From Tillandsia leiboldiana (taxonomy: Eukaryota; Streptophyta; Magnoliopsida; Poales; Bromeliaceae): a stretch of DNA of 64,000 nt. Position 1 is the stretch's first letter. The number at the start of each line of letters is the position of its first letter. This document shows positions 13,011 through 24,631 of this stretch, piece after piece. Location: contig CM055080.1 in the NCBI GenBank assembly GCA_029204045.2, positions 7,196,369-7,260,368 on the forward strand, read 5' to 3'. A program made the position numbers and the translations under genes. Below the pieces are notes generated by a model that ran no database searches, was not told the origin of the DNA, and saw only the letters and a list, made by a program, of their open reading frames with translations.

Positions 13011-13938
13011 ATGTCACCCCGTCGTCATTTTTCCGTCGGGGATATTTCTACCCCTTCTGAGAAGCCCAAGCAGGCGGTATCTGCTGAGCTGGGAGAACTA
13101 CGGGCCTTGGTGACCCATTTGGTGGCAAGAAGCTTTCGACAGGACCAACGCCTGGAGCAGTTGCTGGCGCAGAGAGGTGACTTGGCGGTTGACGAAGGGG
13201 CCAGGACTTTCGAGCAGCGTCCAGACAAGGAACGCCCCGCCCCAGATAATGATGGACAGGCCAGTTCAGGGAGACCACCACGACCCCTGCGGCCCCAGTC
13301 TACGGGCCGTGGGCGTCTTGATCGACGAGGACCTGGTAGATCGCAGAGGCCTCCGCAGCAGCAGTCTCGACAGTCTCGGGCGTCGGTCCGATGCATTTTC
13401 TGTAGGGGGGCAGCATTCATCAAATACCTGTGGCTTGAGGGAGGGTCGATGCTTCCGATGTGGGCAGCCAGGCCACATCCGACCTACGTGCCCCTTTCGG
13501 ATTTTAGTAGCACATTCTTCAGCATTGGCCCCTACCGCATCCCAGCAGAGGTCACAGAGGCCTCAGCGGCATAGGCAGCAGCAACAGCAGGTAAGGCAGC
13601 CTCAGTCTATAGTTAGGTGCATTTTCTGCGAAGGTCAGCACACTTCAGGTGCTTGTGACTTGAGGTTCGGCCGCTGTTTCAAGTGCGGACAGCCCGGGCA
13701 CGTGCGAGTTACGTGTCCTTCGGGGATAACGGTGGCACCTACTTCGGCATCTGTCCCTGCCACTTCCCAGCTACGACCGGGAGCTTCACCGACAGATCTT
13801 CAAGGAGATCAAGTTTCATTCCCCCACCCATCTGGAGAGAGACAACCGTTGTTGAGCAGTCAAGATGGCTTAGCGCAGGCAAGGGATTCTGCTATGGCTG
13901 ATCGAGTGGAGGCAGGTATGATTTACTTTCTGGCATAA
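13011..13938 (+). pseudogene. Frameshifted gag of element A with doubled zinc-knuckle module
   Basis: Gag forms the virus-like particle and binds RNA through CCHC knuckles. I start it at ATG 13011 because the frame before it has only a non-ATG start. The N-terminal part (about 127 residues) is acidic, then Gln/Arg/Pro-rich, and I see no retrotransposon capsid domain. The frame shifts in a G6 run at 13405-13410, inside the first knuckle. Downstream there are two copies of one module (13392-13490 and 13618-13715), each a CIFC...C knuckle followed by CFxCGQPGHxRxTC, giving four knuckles instead of the usual one or two. The frame ends at 13938. The missing capsid region and the doubled module look real; the frameshift could be a sequencing error. 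Confidence 0.8.
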
Positions 13939-14114
13939 GGACTCGTACCTCGTTTTTATAGGGGCATCTTTTTTTATTTGTAGAGAATGTACATCATTGC
14001 ATAGGGTTAGGAATAGGACTCTCACCTTGTGCACAGGAAGTGTAGATTCCCGATTGAACTCTGCACATGGAGGAGTGCTGTTAGCCCCGCCCGATTTAGA
14101 TCGAGTCCTGGATT
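13939..14114 (+). pseudogene. Decayed aspartic-protease region, element A
   Basis: Gypsy elements place the protease between the gag knuckles and RT. The region is present by position, but I cannot find the D-T/S-G active-site triad and the frame is interrupted. The recognisable protease tail (DFDVVLGMDWLA) follows in the next segment, so the catalytic half is probably deleted or scrambled. Confidence 0.5.
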
Positions 14115-15342
14115 ATGCCAGTAGACCCATTGGACCTGAGTCATCTGAAGGACTTCGATGTGGTCCTCGGGATGGACTGGTTGGCTCGGTATTTTGCGAC
14201 TATTGACTGTGCCGCAAGGACCGTCACTTTTAGAAAGCCAGACCAGAAAATGTTGGTATATCGGGAATGTCAGAGCGCTTTCTTTGCCTCTATGATTTCG
14301 ACTTCCCGAGCGAGGCTGATGATCCGTCGAGGATGTGTAGCCTTTTTGGCTAGTGTTGTTGAGGGGCCTACGGCGGCGCCGGAACTCGGGGATATCCCTA
14401 TTGCCCGCGAGTTCCTGGATGTTTTCCCACCTGAGCTGTCTAGCATGCCGCCAGATAGGGAGATTGAGTTCGTGATTAACGTAGTTCCAGGAACTGCGCC
14501 AATCTCTAAGGCTCCATACCGGATGACACCGGCTGAGCTGCGAGAGCTTAAGGCGCAACTCCAGGATTTAATGGATAAGGATTTTATTAGGCCGAGTGTA
14601 TCACCTTGGGGTGCGCCGGTGCTATTCGTAAAGAAGATGGGTCACTTCGACTATGTGTGGATTATAGAGAATTAAATAAAGTAACCATCTAGAACAAGTA
14701 CCCTTTGCCGCGCATCGATGATCTTTTTGATCAGCTGCAAGGGTCTTGCGTCTTCTCTAAGATAGATTTGCAGTCCGGTTACCACCAGTTGAAGGTGAAG
14801 GCCGTAGATATTCCGAAACGGCATTTTGATCACGGTATGGGCATTATGAATTTACAGTTATGCCTTTTGGGCTAACTAATGCCCCTGCCGCATTCATGGA
14901 TTTAATGAACCGGATCTTCCGACTATACTTGGATCGATTCGTAGTAGTATTCATTGATGATATCTTGATTTACTCCCGAAGTGATATTGAGCATGAGGAG
15001 CACTTAAAGGTTGTGCTGCAACTTCTGCGAGAAAAGAAGTTGTATGCCAAGCTGGCAAAGTGCGAGTTTTGGCTTCAGGAGGTAGTCTTCTTTGGCCATG
15101 TGATTTCTGCCGCAGGTGTGGCAGTGGACCCAGCAAAGATTGAGGCGGTTCGGGATTGGCCCCGACCAACGACGGTTTCTGAGGTACGTAGCTTTATGGG
15201 TTTAGCTGGGTATTACCGTCGGTTTGTGGAAGGCTTTGCGAAGCTCTCCACACCCCTCACTCGCTTGACGCGTAAGGGAGTGAAGTTTATCAGGAGTAAG
15301 GATTGTCAAAAGAGCTTTGAGGAGCTGAAAAAAATAGATTAA
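14115..15342 (+). pseudogene. Protease tail plus reverse transcriptase, element A, broken
   Basis: This is reverse transcriptase, which copies element RNA to DNA. The segment opens with the protease C-terminal motif LGMDWLA, then the RT entry region (PPDREIEFVI, SVSPWGAPVLFVKK). The catalytic FIDD box, with Asp codons at 14956-14961, is intact and is followed by the MGLAGYYRRF connection. Lesions are a frameshift near 14635, an in-frame TAG at 14690-14692 where the family has Lys, a frameshift near 14825, and a shift in an A7 run at 15328-15334 leading to TAA at 15340. At least the TAG is a substitution, so the enzyme could not be made in full length. Confidence 0.85.
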
Positions 15343-15939
15343 TGACCACTCCTATTCTTTCCCTCCCTGTTATGGGGAAAGGATATGTGATCTACAGCAA
15401 TGCATCACACAGCGGACTTGGTTGTGTGTTGATGCAAGAAGGGAGGGTAATTGCTTACGCATCAAGGCAACTCAAGGATTATGAGAAGAATTACCCTACC
15501 CATGACTTGGAGCTTGCTGCTGTAGTGTTTGCACTAAAGCTTTGGCGTCATTATCTTTATGGGGAGCATTGTGAAATCTACACCGACCACAAGAGCCTAA
15601 AAATACCTGTTCACACAGAAGGAGTTGAATTTGAGGCAACGTAGGTGGTTAGAGCTATTAAAGGATTATGATATTCTCTACCACCCAGGCAAGGCTAATG
15701 TGGTCGCTGATGCCTTGAGTAGGAGGGCGGTGCAAAGTTTGTCTATGTTGATCACAGACCAGGCACCGCTATTAGAGGAAATGAGACGACTCGAGATAGA
15801 GGTTGTGTCCCCTGGGGTCACTGCTAGACTGACATCTTTAGTCTTGCAGCCCACTCTGCTGGACAGTATCAAAGAGAAACAGAGTGAGGACCCCCACTTG
15901 GCCAGGATTAGAGATCATATTCCGAGTACTTTACGGTAG
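15342..15939 (+). pseudogene. RNase H and linker, element A, catalytic Asp lost
   Basis: The RNase H domain degrades the RNA strand during reverse transcription. It is recognised by YASRQL, HDLELAAVVFALKLWRHYLYG, YTDHKSL and the end motif YHPGKANVVADALSRR. The first catalytic Asp, which in the family lies in a Y-S-D-A-S block, is replaced by Asn (codon AAT at 15399-15401). The frame also shifts in an A5 run (15599-15603) before the linker. A further shift near 15930 separates this from the integrase frame. Both the substitution and the shifts argue for an inactive domain. Confidence 0.82.
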
Positions 15940-15977
15940 ATGCCTCGAGAATACTGAGGTACAGAAACCGAGCATGT

Positions 15978-17279
15978 GTGCCAATAGATGTGGAGATTAG
16001 AGAGCAGATATTGCGAGAGGCCCATTATACACCTTATACCCTACATCCTGGTGGGACTAAGATGTATAAAGACCTCAAGGCACACTTCTGGTGGAAAGGC
16101 ATGAAGAGGGATATTGGGAGAGTTGTGGCTCAGTGTTTAACTTGTCAGCAGGTGAAAGCTGAGCATCGAGTGCCAGCTGGCAAGTTACAAAGTCTCCCAA
16201 TTCCCGAGTGGAAATGGGACCACATTACGATGGATTTCGTGGTCGGACTACCTAGGGCACAGGGAGGAGCTGATGCTATCTGGGTAGTTGTAGATCGACT
16301 TACCAAGTCGGCGCACTTTCTGCCCATGCAGACTACGTGGCCACTTGAGCGACTAGCCCAGTTATATCTAGATGAGATAGTAAGATTACATGGAGTACCA
16401 GCCTCCATAGTATCAGATAGAGACCCGAGGTTTGTTTCGCATTTCTGGAAGAGTTTGCAAACAGCCTTGGGGACTGAACTCAGGTTCAGTACAGCTTTTC
16501 ATCCGCAGACTGATGGGCAATCGGAGCGGACGATACAAATCCTGGAGGACATGCTGAGGGCTTGTGTCTTGGATTTCGGCGGAGGGTGGATTCGGCATTT
16601 ATCTTTGGCTGAATTCGCGTACAACAATAGCTTTCAAGCGAGCATTCAGATGGCTCCGTTTGAAGTATTGTATGGACGCAAGTGTCGATCACCACTTTAT
16701 TGGAGGGACGTAGACGAGAGACGGACCTTGGGACCAGATGTCTTGATAGAGGCAGAAGAGAAGGTCCGGGTGATTCGAAAGTATCTTCAGACCGCCCAAA
16801 ACCGACAGAGGAGCTATGCCGACGTTCGGCGACGAGACTTAAAATTTCAGGTTGGAGATCATGTATTCCTGAAAGTCTCGCCGTCCAAAGGAATCAGGAG
16901 GTTCGGCATTCGTGGGAAACTTAGCCCCCGATATATTGGACCCTTTGAGGTATTGGGGCGTATCGGGCCAGTTGCCTACCGACTCGCACTTCCTCCAAGG
17001 CTTGCTGGTATCCATGATGTATTTCATGTTTCTACTTTGAGGAAGTATATCTTCGACCCATCGCACGTCATCGACTTCACACCGCTTGAGATCAGCGAGG
17101 ATTTGAGGTATGAAGAACGCCCACTGCGAGTTCTGGATCGAGAGGTGAAAGAATTACGCAGTCGGGCCATTCCCTATGTGAAGATCCAATGGAGCAATCA
17201 TGACGAGCGCGAGGCTACATGGGAGCTCGAGTCGGAGATGAGGGATGCTCACCCCTACTTATTCGAGACATCGGACTGA
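15978..17279 (+). CDS. Integrase with chromodomain-like tail, element A (open frame)
   Basis: Integrase inserts the DNA copy into the chromosome. The 433-residue frame is intact from 15978 to TGA 17279. The zinc site is HHCC (His codons 16023 and 16044; Cys 16134 and 16143). The catalytic triad is complete, with Asp 16233, Asp 16416 and Glu 16524, giving the DD35E spacing of retroviral-type integrases. The GPY/F block (GPFEVLGRIGPVAYRL) follows at about 16938, then a chromodomain-like tail. The frame stays open a little upstream of the ATG, so the true product would be a polyprotein part and the ATG is only a marker. It is the only apparently complete enzyme in the window, but without an intact RT upstream it would not be translated as part of gag-pol. 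Confidence 0.88.
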   Translation: MPIDVEIREQILREAHYTPYTLHPGGTKMYKDLKAHFWWKGMKRDIGRVVAQCLTCQQVKAEHRVPAGKLQSLPIPEWKWDHITMDFVVGLPRAQGGADAIWVVVDRLTKSAHFLPMQTTWPLERLAQLYLDEIVRLHGVPASIVSDRDPRFVSHFWKSLQTALGTELRFSTAFHPQTDGQSERTIQILEDMLRACVLDFGGGWIRHLSLAEFAYNNSFQASIQMAPFEVLYGRKCRSPLYWRDVDERRTLGPDVLIEAEEKVRVIRKYLQTAQNRQRSYADVRRRDLKFQVGDHVFLKVSPSKGIRRFGIRGKLSPRYIGPFEVLGRIGPVAYRLALPPRLAGIHDVFHVSTLRKYIFDPSHVIDFTPLEISEDLRYEERPLRVLDREVKELRSRAIPYVKIQWSNHDEREATWELESEMRDAHPYLFETSD

Positions 17280-17320
17280 GGATTATTGTTTAGTCTCGTT
17301 TCGAGGACGAAACTCTTTTT

Positions 17321-17332
17321 AGTGGGGGAGGA
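17321..17332 (+). promoter_or_regulatory. Polypurine tract, element A
   Basis: AGTGGGGGAGGA ends directly at the 3' LTR start, as expected of the plus-strand primer. Confidence 0.88.
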
Positions 17333-20300
17333 TGTGATGATCCGGACTCCCGCAGGAACTGTACAACATTAAACAGTGACTGTAGGGAGCTTATTCGGTG
17401 AAGCAGAGCTTGTAGAATCGAAATTGGACATTTAATATAGACTCAGTGCGAAAATCGGAGCAAATGGAATTTTCCGGGAGCTTTCGGCAAAATTTCGGAT
17501 GAGAATTTGGCGAAATGGACAGCGGATTTGGACTCAGCGCGCGGGAAAACGATCAAAACGGTATATTCACTTTATTTTTCGGCGCCAAAACACTGTTCAC
17601 CGGAACAGTAACTCCGGCGACCGGAATTACTGTTCCGGCCGCCGGCGGCTACCGGCGGGCGACGGCAGGCGGCGGCACAGCGGCGGCGCAGCGGCGGAGC
17701 GCGGCAGAGCGCAGCGGCGAGCGGCGGCGGGCGGCGGCGCACGGCGGCGGGCAGCGGCGCAGCGGCGGCACAGCGGCAGAGCGCGGAGGCGCGCGGCCCT
17801 GGTGCGCGGTCCATGGGCCTGGCGTGCACCGGGAGCACCGAATACCCCCTTTCCACGTGGCGCTTCCCCATTGGTTCGCCGGCTTCTAGAAGCGCGTGGG
17901 AGGGTGACACGTGGCACACCCGGATTGGCCGACATCTTCCGGAAGACCCGGCGCGGGGACCGGGCCCGTGCTCCACGTGGACACGTGGCGTCCTCTGAGT
18001 GGCCCTTGCACAGGCTGTTCCCTGTTTTGTGGACACGTGGCACGTTTTGGTTGGCCCGTTTCGGTGTTTCCTGTTCGGATCCGATCCTGTGTGGAGCCTC
18101 AGCCCATTATAAATAGGGCCCCCCACCCCCCTCTCTTTGCACCTCGGTTTTCGAGCCCTTAGAGAGAGAACCAGAGAAAGTGCCCTCTACAAAATTTCTT
18201 CCTCTCTCTCTCTTCTCTCTCTCCTCCAAATCTCAGAATTTTTGGAGTTACAGTTAGGGAGTTATCTGCGACGCGGCGCACTGCGACGGTTTTCTTTTCG
18301 GCCCATTTCCCGTCGCAGTTCCGTCGAAAATTCCCTGTGGGCTAACCAGGAGGAATTTTTGGACGATTTTTGCGACAGCGCGTTCCTAAGAGGTAAGGCT
18401 TCGATTTCCGTGTTGATCACTTTGCTCCATTTCATACTTTTGGCACGTTTCCCGAGGTCTCTTTGACCCCCCTTTTTGCTGTGGAAATTTCTGGACAGTG
18501 TCAACTTCTCCGATTTTTATCTTGGTGTAGGAGCATCAGATCGAGGCGTTCAAAGAGTCGATTTTGATCTACTCTTCGCGAGGAACGCAACCGTAATTTT
18601 TCTGGATTTTTCTGAGCAATATACAGAGGTGAAAAACTCCTCTCTTTTCGTGCTATATGAAAAACAGCAAAAGCTGTATTTTATGAATAATATAGTTACA
18701 CCCTGTGCAATGTGTGTTGCTGTAGGGCACCGTTCTCGGCAGACAGCAGTTCTAGGGGACTGTGGACAGCCAGGAGACTATCTGGGTGTGATTTGAGCTG
18801 TTCGAGGTGGGCGGTTGTTGCTTACCTCATTTTTGACAAGCTCACTGGGATTACTGGAACTCCCTTAAAATTTAATTGATGAGAACAATTGGGACAAACT
18901 AATATGACAATTGATAAGAACAATTGGGACAAACTAATATGACAATTGATGAGAACAATTGGGACAAACTAAATTGATGAGAACTATTGGGACTACTAAC
19001 AGGACTACTAACAGGACTACTAACAGGACTACTAACAGGACGATTGATGAGAACCGCTGGGACGAACTCTCCTAAAATTTAATATAACCCCACAGATGAT
19101 ATGATGACTTATATTGGGACACTGTGTTTGAGACAAAGGCTATAATCTCGCATGCAAATGACTTTTATTCAGTAAATCAATCTTTTTAAATCTTTGACAC
19201 TATTTTACAACTTTTAAAATAAAGACAGTTGCATGCATGCCCGGACATCAGGTAGGGCCACTATTTATTGCTACACTATCATATTAAGGCTTGACATGTT
19301 TTATTGCTCTCTTTTGCTTTCAGTTGCTTGTCGCTCGAGTATGAGCAGGGGTTTGGAATAGTATAGCCAAGGTTATGTTAGATTATAAACTTGTGGGGTG
19401 TTGCGGTGACCGCGGACTGTAGGCGGTCGGCCGGATGTTTATCCTTGCATCAGAATGGGGTTGAGTCTGGTCTATTTTTGGCATCAGCCGGGGATCGGGC
19501 TTTTCTTTAGTAGATGGTTTTTCCTACTTATTGAGTACTATGGCATCATATCAGAGTTTCTTAGTGGATGGCTTTTCCCACTTTGATCATAGTCATGATC
19601 CAGTCCTGCTGTTTACGACACTTATGATACTTATTACTGAGGTACTTTTACTCGTGTGGGTCGCTCCCCTCGAGTGCCACTCCGGAGTGTGTTACAGACA
19701 GACTTTGAGTCCTTGAGACTCCTATCCCCTATCGGTGTTATGCGTTGACCAGCATACCCAATTTGGCAAACACTATTCCCTATCGGTGTCATGCGTTGGC
19801 CAGCATACCCGATTTGGCAAACACTATCCCCATCGGTGTTATGCATTGGCCAGCATACCCGATTTGGCAAGGCACAGCAGGCAGTACCAGTGACACAAGA
19901 CTGAGTTATTTCAGGCAGGCATGTTTGGTATTGTTGCATACAGTCATTTCATGCTACATGACATTTAGAGGCATACTAGTGGTGGTTTCCCTTTATTCAG
20001 CAGTTCTGTTTACAGCTTTACCACTTATTCCTTTCTGGCCTCTAGTAGTCCTAGTGGGTGCGTCAGAGTTGAGGTTTTGCCCACTAGGGGAGGCTACTAG
20101 TTTATCTGGTAGTTCTCACCCCCATTGTTCTTTTCTGTTTCTTTCTTCTCCTTTATTTTTGCAGAGTCGTCTGCGGGAGCTGCTAGGCCATCGGCAGCTG
20201 ATCGAGGTAAGGGGATCGCTGAATAGATAGATCTCCTGGGAGACTGAGAGCTGTTAGATAGATGCTGCACCCTTTACTCAGACTGTGGTATTCTTCTTTT

Positions 20301-20542
20301 ATTCTAGGTCTGGCTTTCGCCAGCTGGATGTACTATTTTGGTGAGCTGGGAGATTATTGTACATATTACAGCTTCATTAGTAGTTCCAGTCTGAGATACT
20401 ATGTGGTTCTTCCACTTCAGCTCTGTATTATGCTCTTTTATTGTTTATATTATATCGGAGCAGGTTACCAGCGCTTCGTGTACTCGGGAAATCCCATGTG
20501 CACGGCGGATCTGTTGGCGAGCCCGGGTTTCGGGGCGTGACA
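17333..20542 (+). repeat. 3' LTR of element A
   Basis: It is 3210 bp, TG...CA, and ends GGGGCGTGACA followed by the TAATC duplication. It has the same layout as the 5' LTR: GCGGCG-rich stretch (about 17640-17790), G-boxes, TATA, CT-rich leader, splice-donor-like GAGGTAAGG near 18391, 35-bp and 12-bp repeats (18874-19041) and three ~50-bp units (19728-19870). Confidence 0.95.
17854..18115 (+). promoter_or_regulatory. G-box array and TATA box in 3' LTR of element A
   Basis: CACGTG occurs at 17854, 17908, 17974, 17982 and 18034, and TATAAATA at 18108-18115. Five palindromes in about 190 bp directly upstream of a TATA box suggest a bZIP/bHLH-responsive promoter. The inducing signal is unknown. 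Confidence 0.7.
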
Positions 20543-20547
20543 TAATC

Positions 20548-21930
20548 GGCTCAACATGAGCCGACTCCAACAGATGCTCTCGGCAAATGACCCGAATATT
20601 GCATACGCTAGACCAAAGCAACCAAGTAAATAACACGCACCTAGACGCAGTGTTGGCCGCTATAATGGCCTCGAATGAAAGTATTTCTGGAATCGGGCAA
20701 CTGTTAGCCCGAAATAAGCAATATAATGGAGGTTTATAGGGACCTCCTCCAACAATGAATCTGAATATGTCGGTGCAACCAATTCCGATGACACCGGTAG
20801 TAATGGTAATACAATCGTAAGAAATTGTACAGCCGATGATGCCATTCCAGGCAGCGCAGCCACTAGGGGTAGCGCAACCGCAAATGGCCCAATTTTAGAC
20901 AGTGTACAAGCCGATTAATCCAACCATCTGCCATCAGCAGGAAATCACTTGGGGTTTACCCACTCCATCTCTTTTACCACCTCATCAACCCCAGATTAGA
21001 AGTATGAGAACTGGGGGGGTCGGGCCAAATTTTAGGATTTGTCCAAAATCAGGCAAGCCAAATTACACTACCACCCTTTAACCCCATCACAGTCTAGCTA
21101 GCGGTTCTTACCCGCCCCCCCCCCCCCCCCCCCGACAATGAATGCTGAAATTTATGTTCAGATAGAAAAAATAATAAGAAATGCGCTCGGCACAGAGGCC
21201 AGACCGGTTATGCGGACAGTGTTCAAGTCTCCGTATCCCACAAATGTGGATGCAGAGCACCTGTATCTAGCTAATTAGAAGATAGCAAAATTTGATAAAT
21301 TCAAGGAAGAAGAAACCAATAATACCATTGAGCACGTCGCTCAGTCCACGACCCATTATAGAGAGGTGGTCACTAAGCCATACCTGAAACTTAGGTTATT
21401 TAACATGTGGGGAGCCAAACCAGCTGTGGTGAACCGAATCAGTTGTGGTGAGCCGAACCAACTTGAGAAGGAACCGAATGCTCTGAGGCGATGCGGGGAC
21501 GACATTTCGGTTCATGCAAGAGCGATCTGCTTATGCATAACTCAACGAATCCTATTGGTGATTGGACAGCCGGCGAAAACTGCATTGACACTGGGGATTG
21601 TTATTATGAGGATGAGCCGGGGTGACGCGCCGTGTACTCAACTCTGTCATGCCACATGCACGTCAGCACTGTCCAGTCACTTCTGTTCCCTTCATATCCA
21701 TCCGATTTTCCCTATAAATAGTATTGAGAGCAAGACTATCCAAAGAAAACACTATTGATTGTTGTGAGGGGCTAGCTCGAGCTGAGAACCAGAAATCTTT
21801 AGCGGACGGTGGAGTTCGAGGACTTCCTCCTCAAATCAGCTCGTGCCCGAAGGAGCCCTCTTCGGCGATCCAAGCAACCGACTGCAACCCTTTGTAGTTC
21901 TTCAGCCTGAGGTTGGGGATATCATCAAGC
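20548..21930 (+). mobile_element. Old repeat H, middle part
   Basis: This is the continuation of 9001-9520 across element A. It holds degraded coding sequence, a C19 run (21115-21133), a gag remnant and a CCTATAAATAG TATA box at about 21710 with leader-like sequence after it. That promoter-like part does not match 9001-9360, so H may be a mosaic of two old elements. Confidence 0.5.
21138..21412 (+). pseudogene. Ty3/gypsy gag remnant in repeat H
   Basis: From ATG 21138 one frame continues to about 21412 with a single TAG stop near 21276. Recognisable pieces are FKSPYPTNVDAEHL, then KFDKFKEEETNNTIEHVAQ and KPYLKLRLF. The order P-x-F-x-K-F-x-G/E-E, T-x-EH, then PYL-x-LRLF is that of the gag core in non-chromovirus gypsy elements (Tat/Athila side). 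The end runs into unrelated sequence, so it is truncated. The family assignment is tentative. Confidence 0.5.
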
Positions 21931-22600
21931 ACGGGTGTCACGCCCCGGGTGTAAACCAGAACCCGGGCCCGTCTACAGATCCGCCGTGCACACGGTATTT
22001 CCCGCGTACACGAAGCGCCAAACCTGCTCAGATATAAGAGATAATAATAAAAGAGCAATAAAAACAGAGCTGAACTAAAATCTAATACATCTCAGACTGA
22101 AGCTGGAAATAAAATACAATACATCTGTATAAATGATACATCAGTCTCTCCGAGCTCACCAAAATAAATACAACCTGCTGGCAAAAGCCAGTCCCAAATG
22201 TAAAAGTACAACCGTCTGAGGAAACCTGGGTACACCAACAGTCCAGCTAACCCGCTCATCCTGCCTCGAGATCTATCTACTCAGCCGTCCTCTCTCCTCG
22301 ACCCGCCGCTGAAAGCCCAGCAGCACCCGCAGAAGACACTGCAAAACAAGGAAGAAGAAAAAGAGGAAAGAATAATGGGGTGAGAACTACTAGTAAACCA
22401 GTAGCCTCCCCTAGTGGGTAAAACCTCAAATTCTGACACACCCACTAGGTCTACCAGAGGCAAAAAGGAAAGAAGAGTGGTAAGAAATGAAACCGCTGAA
22501 AAAGGGAAATCTACCACTACTATGCCTCTAAAATACAGTCCTAGACTGGAATAACCGTATGCAACAATAACCAACCGTCCCAGATGAACCCAATCTGTAC

Positions 22601-22800
22601 CGCCCTCATCATCGGGCAAGTAAGCCGCGCCGATGTGATAGCAAAGTTCCTGCTGCCGCCCTCATCATCGGGCAAATAAGCCGCGCCGATGTGATAGCAA
22701 AACTGTCCATAACTGTCTGGCCCCGGCCTCCGGAGGGGATCTCGAGGGGAGCGACCCACACGAGTAAAGCATCACCGGGCAATAACCGCGCCGGTGTGAT
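22601..22800 (-). repeat. Hairpin-forming repeats in the solo LTR
   Basis: Two tandem units with CATCGG...CCGATG arms and one nearby unit with CACCGG...CCGGTG arms (read on the minus strand) are present. They are homologous to the units in solo LTR E. Confidence 0.75.
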
Positions 22801-24631
22801 AAGTAACAAAAGCAGGATTGGATCACAACTATAAAGCCCTAGTGGAACACAACCCTCCACTAAAAGAAAACTGATTCCCAATCAGATGCAAAAGTAACCA
22901 TCCGGTCAATCGCCCACTATCCGCGATTGCCGCAATACCCCACAATCCACGACCAGGTCTAACAACCGACCTCCGGTCAACCGCCCAATATCCGCTGTCG
23001 CCGGAATAACCCACAATCACAATCATGTCCCACATCCGACATCTGGCCAACCGCCTACTATCCGCGATTGCCACAAAACCCTCTAGTCCATAATCATGCC
23101 CTATCATCGATGTCCTATAACCGACATCCGGTCAACCGCCCAATATCCGCGGTCGCCGCCAAAACCCATAATCCATAATCCAGGCCCCGACTACACTATC
23201 CCAAACCCCTGCTCAAACCCGAGCAACAAATACCACCTGACTAACGAAAGGAGAAAAGAAACAAACAAGGTTTCTCCTAAGTCAAGTTCCAGCATGAAAG
23301 TGTAGCGATAAAAGATGGCCTATATAGATGTCCATACAAGCATGCAAGTGTTCTCAAGGAAATAAAGGAAAATGTGACCAATAGTGGTTCCACATGTGTA
23401 ACAATTAATAGCTCCGCATAGATATAACCATCATGCTAAAACATTATCCAACCACACATGTCTATAATCCATGTTCCATAATAAAGCATTACTATCCACC
23501 TATGCATGTCATAAAATCCTCAAGTAATACCACTAACAGGATAAATCATATAGTCCCAATTAAATGTTCCATTCCACATGCAAGGTTAAGTGCTAACATA
23601 GCAATCCATACAATCATGTATAAGTCCCAACCACTATCAGATTCCCACAAGCATGCAAGTCCCAATTACAATTATCAATCATGGATGTCCAAGAAGGATC
23701 TCTCTAATACTCCTAGTGGGTTAGTCAGAAAAGAGGGATAAAGCAACCACCCACCTGGACACGCGCAATCCTCAGCTGTAAAACCTCCTCGCTGTCCACA
23801 TCCCCTTTTCACGCCAAATGCTCAAACAGATAAACCGCCGCGATCGCTGTTCACAATTACCCCAAAACATACACACAAATAAGCACACAAGTATCCAAAA
23901 ACATGCTGTCCAGAATTTAGTCCCAAAGATGCCCTGTTTTTACCTGCGAGAAGTGCCCGGAAAATTCTAAGAAAAATACTTTCACGATCCTCGCGACGAA
24001 CCCGTCGAAACGAGTACCTGCACGCTCAAATCCGAGTTTCCTACACTGAGAAACAAATCCGACAAGGGAACCACCCCGAAATAAACAAATCGTAAAATCT
24101 GAATCACAAGGTTCTGCAAACAGGGACTTTCACCTTCGGGGAAAAATTCAGAAAATTCCAATAAAATTTGGGGATATTCCTCGTGATGTGTAGATGCAAA
24201 ACGCCTTTTGAATCACCCCAATCCGATGCCTGTGCGCAAAGATATGGCCGAAATACCACAGTGCTGTACAAAACTCCGCCCAAGAAAAAAGGTCAAATGG
24301 AAGCTCGGGGAACTCCAAGATAAACTCGAAATGAGGAGGATCTTAAAACACGAAGATCAAAGCCCTACCTGTCATGAGTCCAACGGCGTAAGAATCGCCT
24401 CAATCGGAGGTCGGAGTAAGCCGAGGGAGTCCTCGCACCAAAATGCGACGAAGAAGATCACAAAAGAACGAGCGTCGTGCCGCGCCGTAAAAATGCAAAC
24501 CTCAGGATGCGTGCCGCAGAAAAATCCTGGAATCTGCAGATAGATCCGGCTCTGGGAGAGGAAGAGATCTCGTGAAGGTGGCACTGTGAGAAGAGGAACA
24601 GGGAAAGAGCTATTCGGGCTTGAACAGGGCC

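Larger units (their letters stand above)
9526..20542 (+). mobile_element. Element A: full-length defective Tekay-like Ty3/gypsy retrotransposon
   Basis: The 11.0-kb element has both LTRs (9526-12719 and 17333-20542), a tRNA-Met primer site, gag, RT, RNase H and integrase in gypsy order, and a polypurine tract. It is bounded by the 5-bp duplication TAATC at 9521-9525 and 20543-20547, which proves a single insertion event. The LTRs differ mainly by single-base indels concentrated in the 5' LTR near the contig start. The gag-pol frame is broken many times, so the copy cannot supply its own proteins. Some breaks fall in homopolymers and could be consensus errors; others (a TAG in RT, D to N in RNase H) are substitutions. 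Confidence 0.95.
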
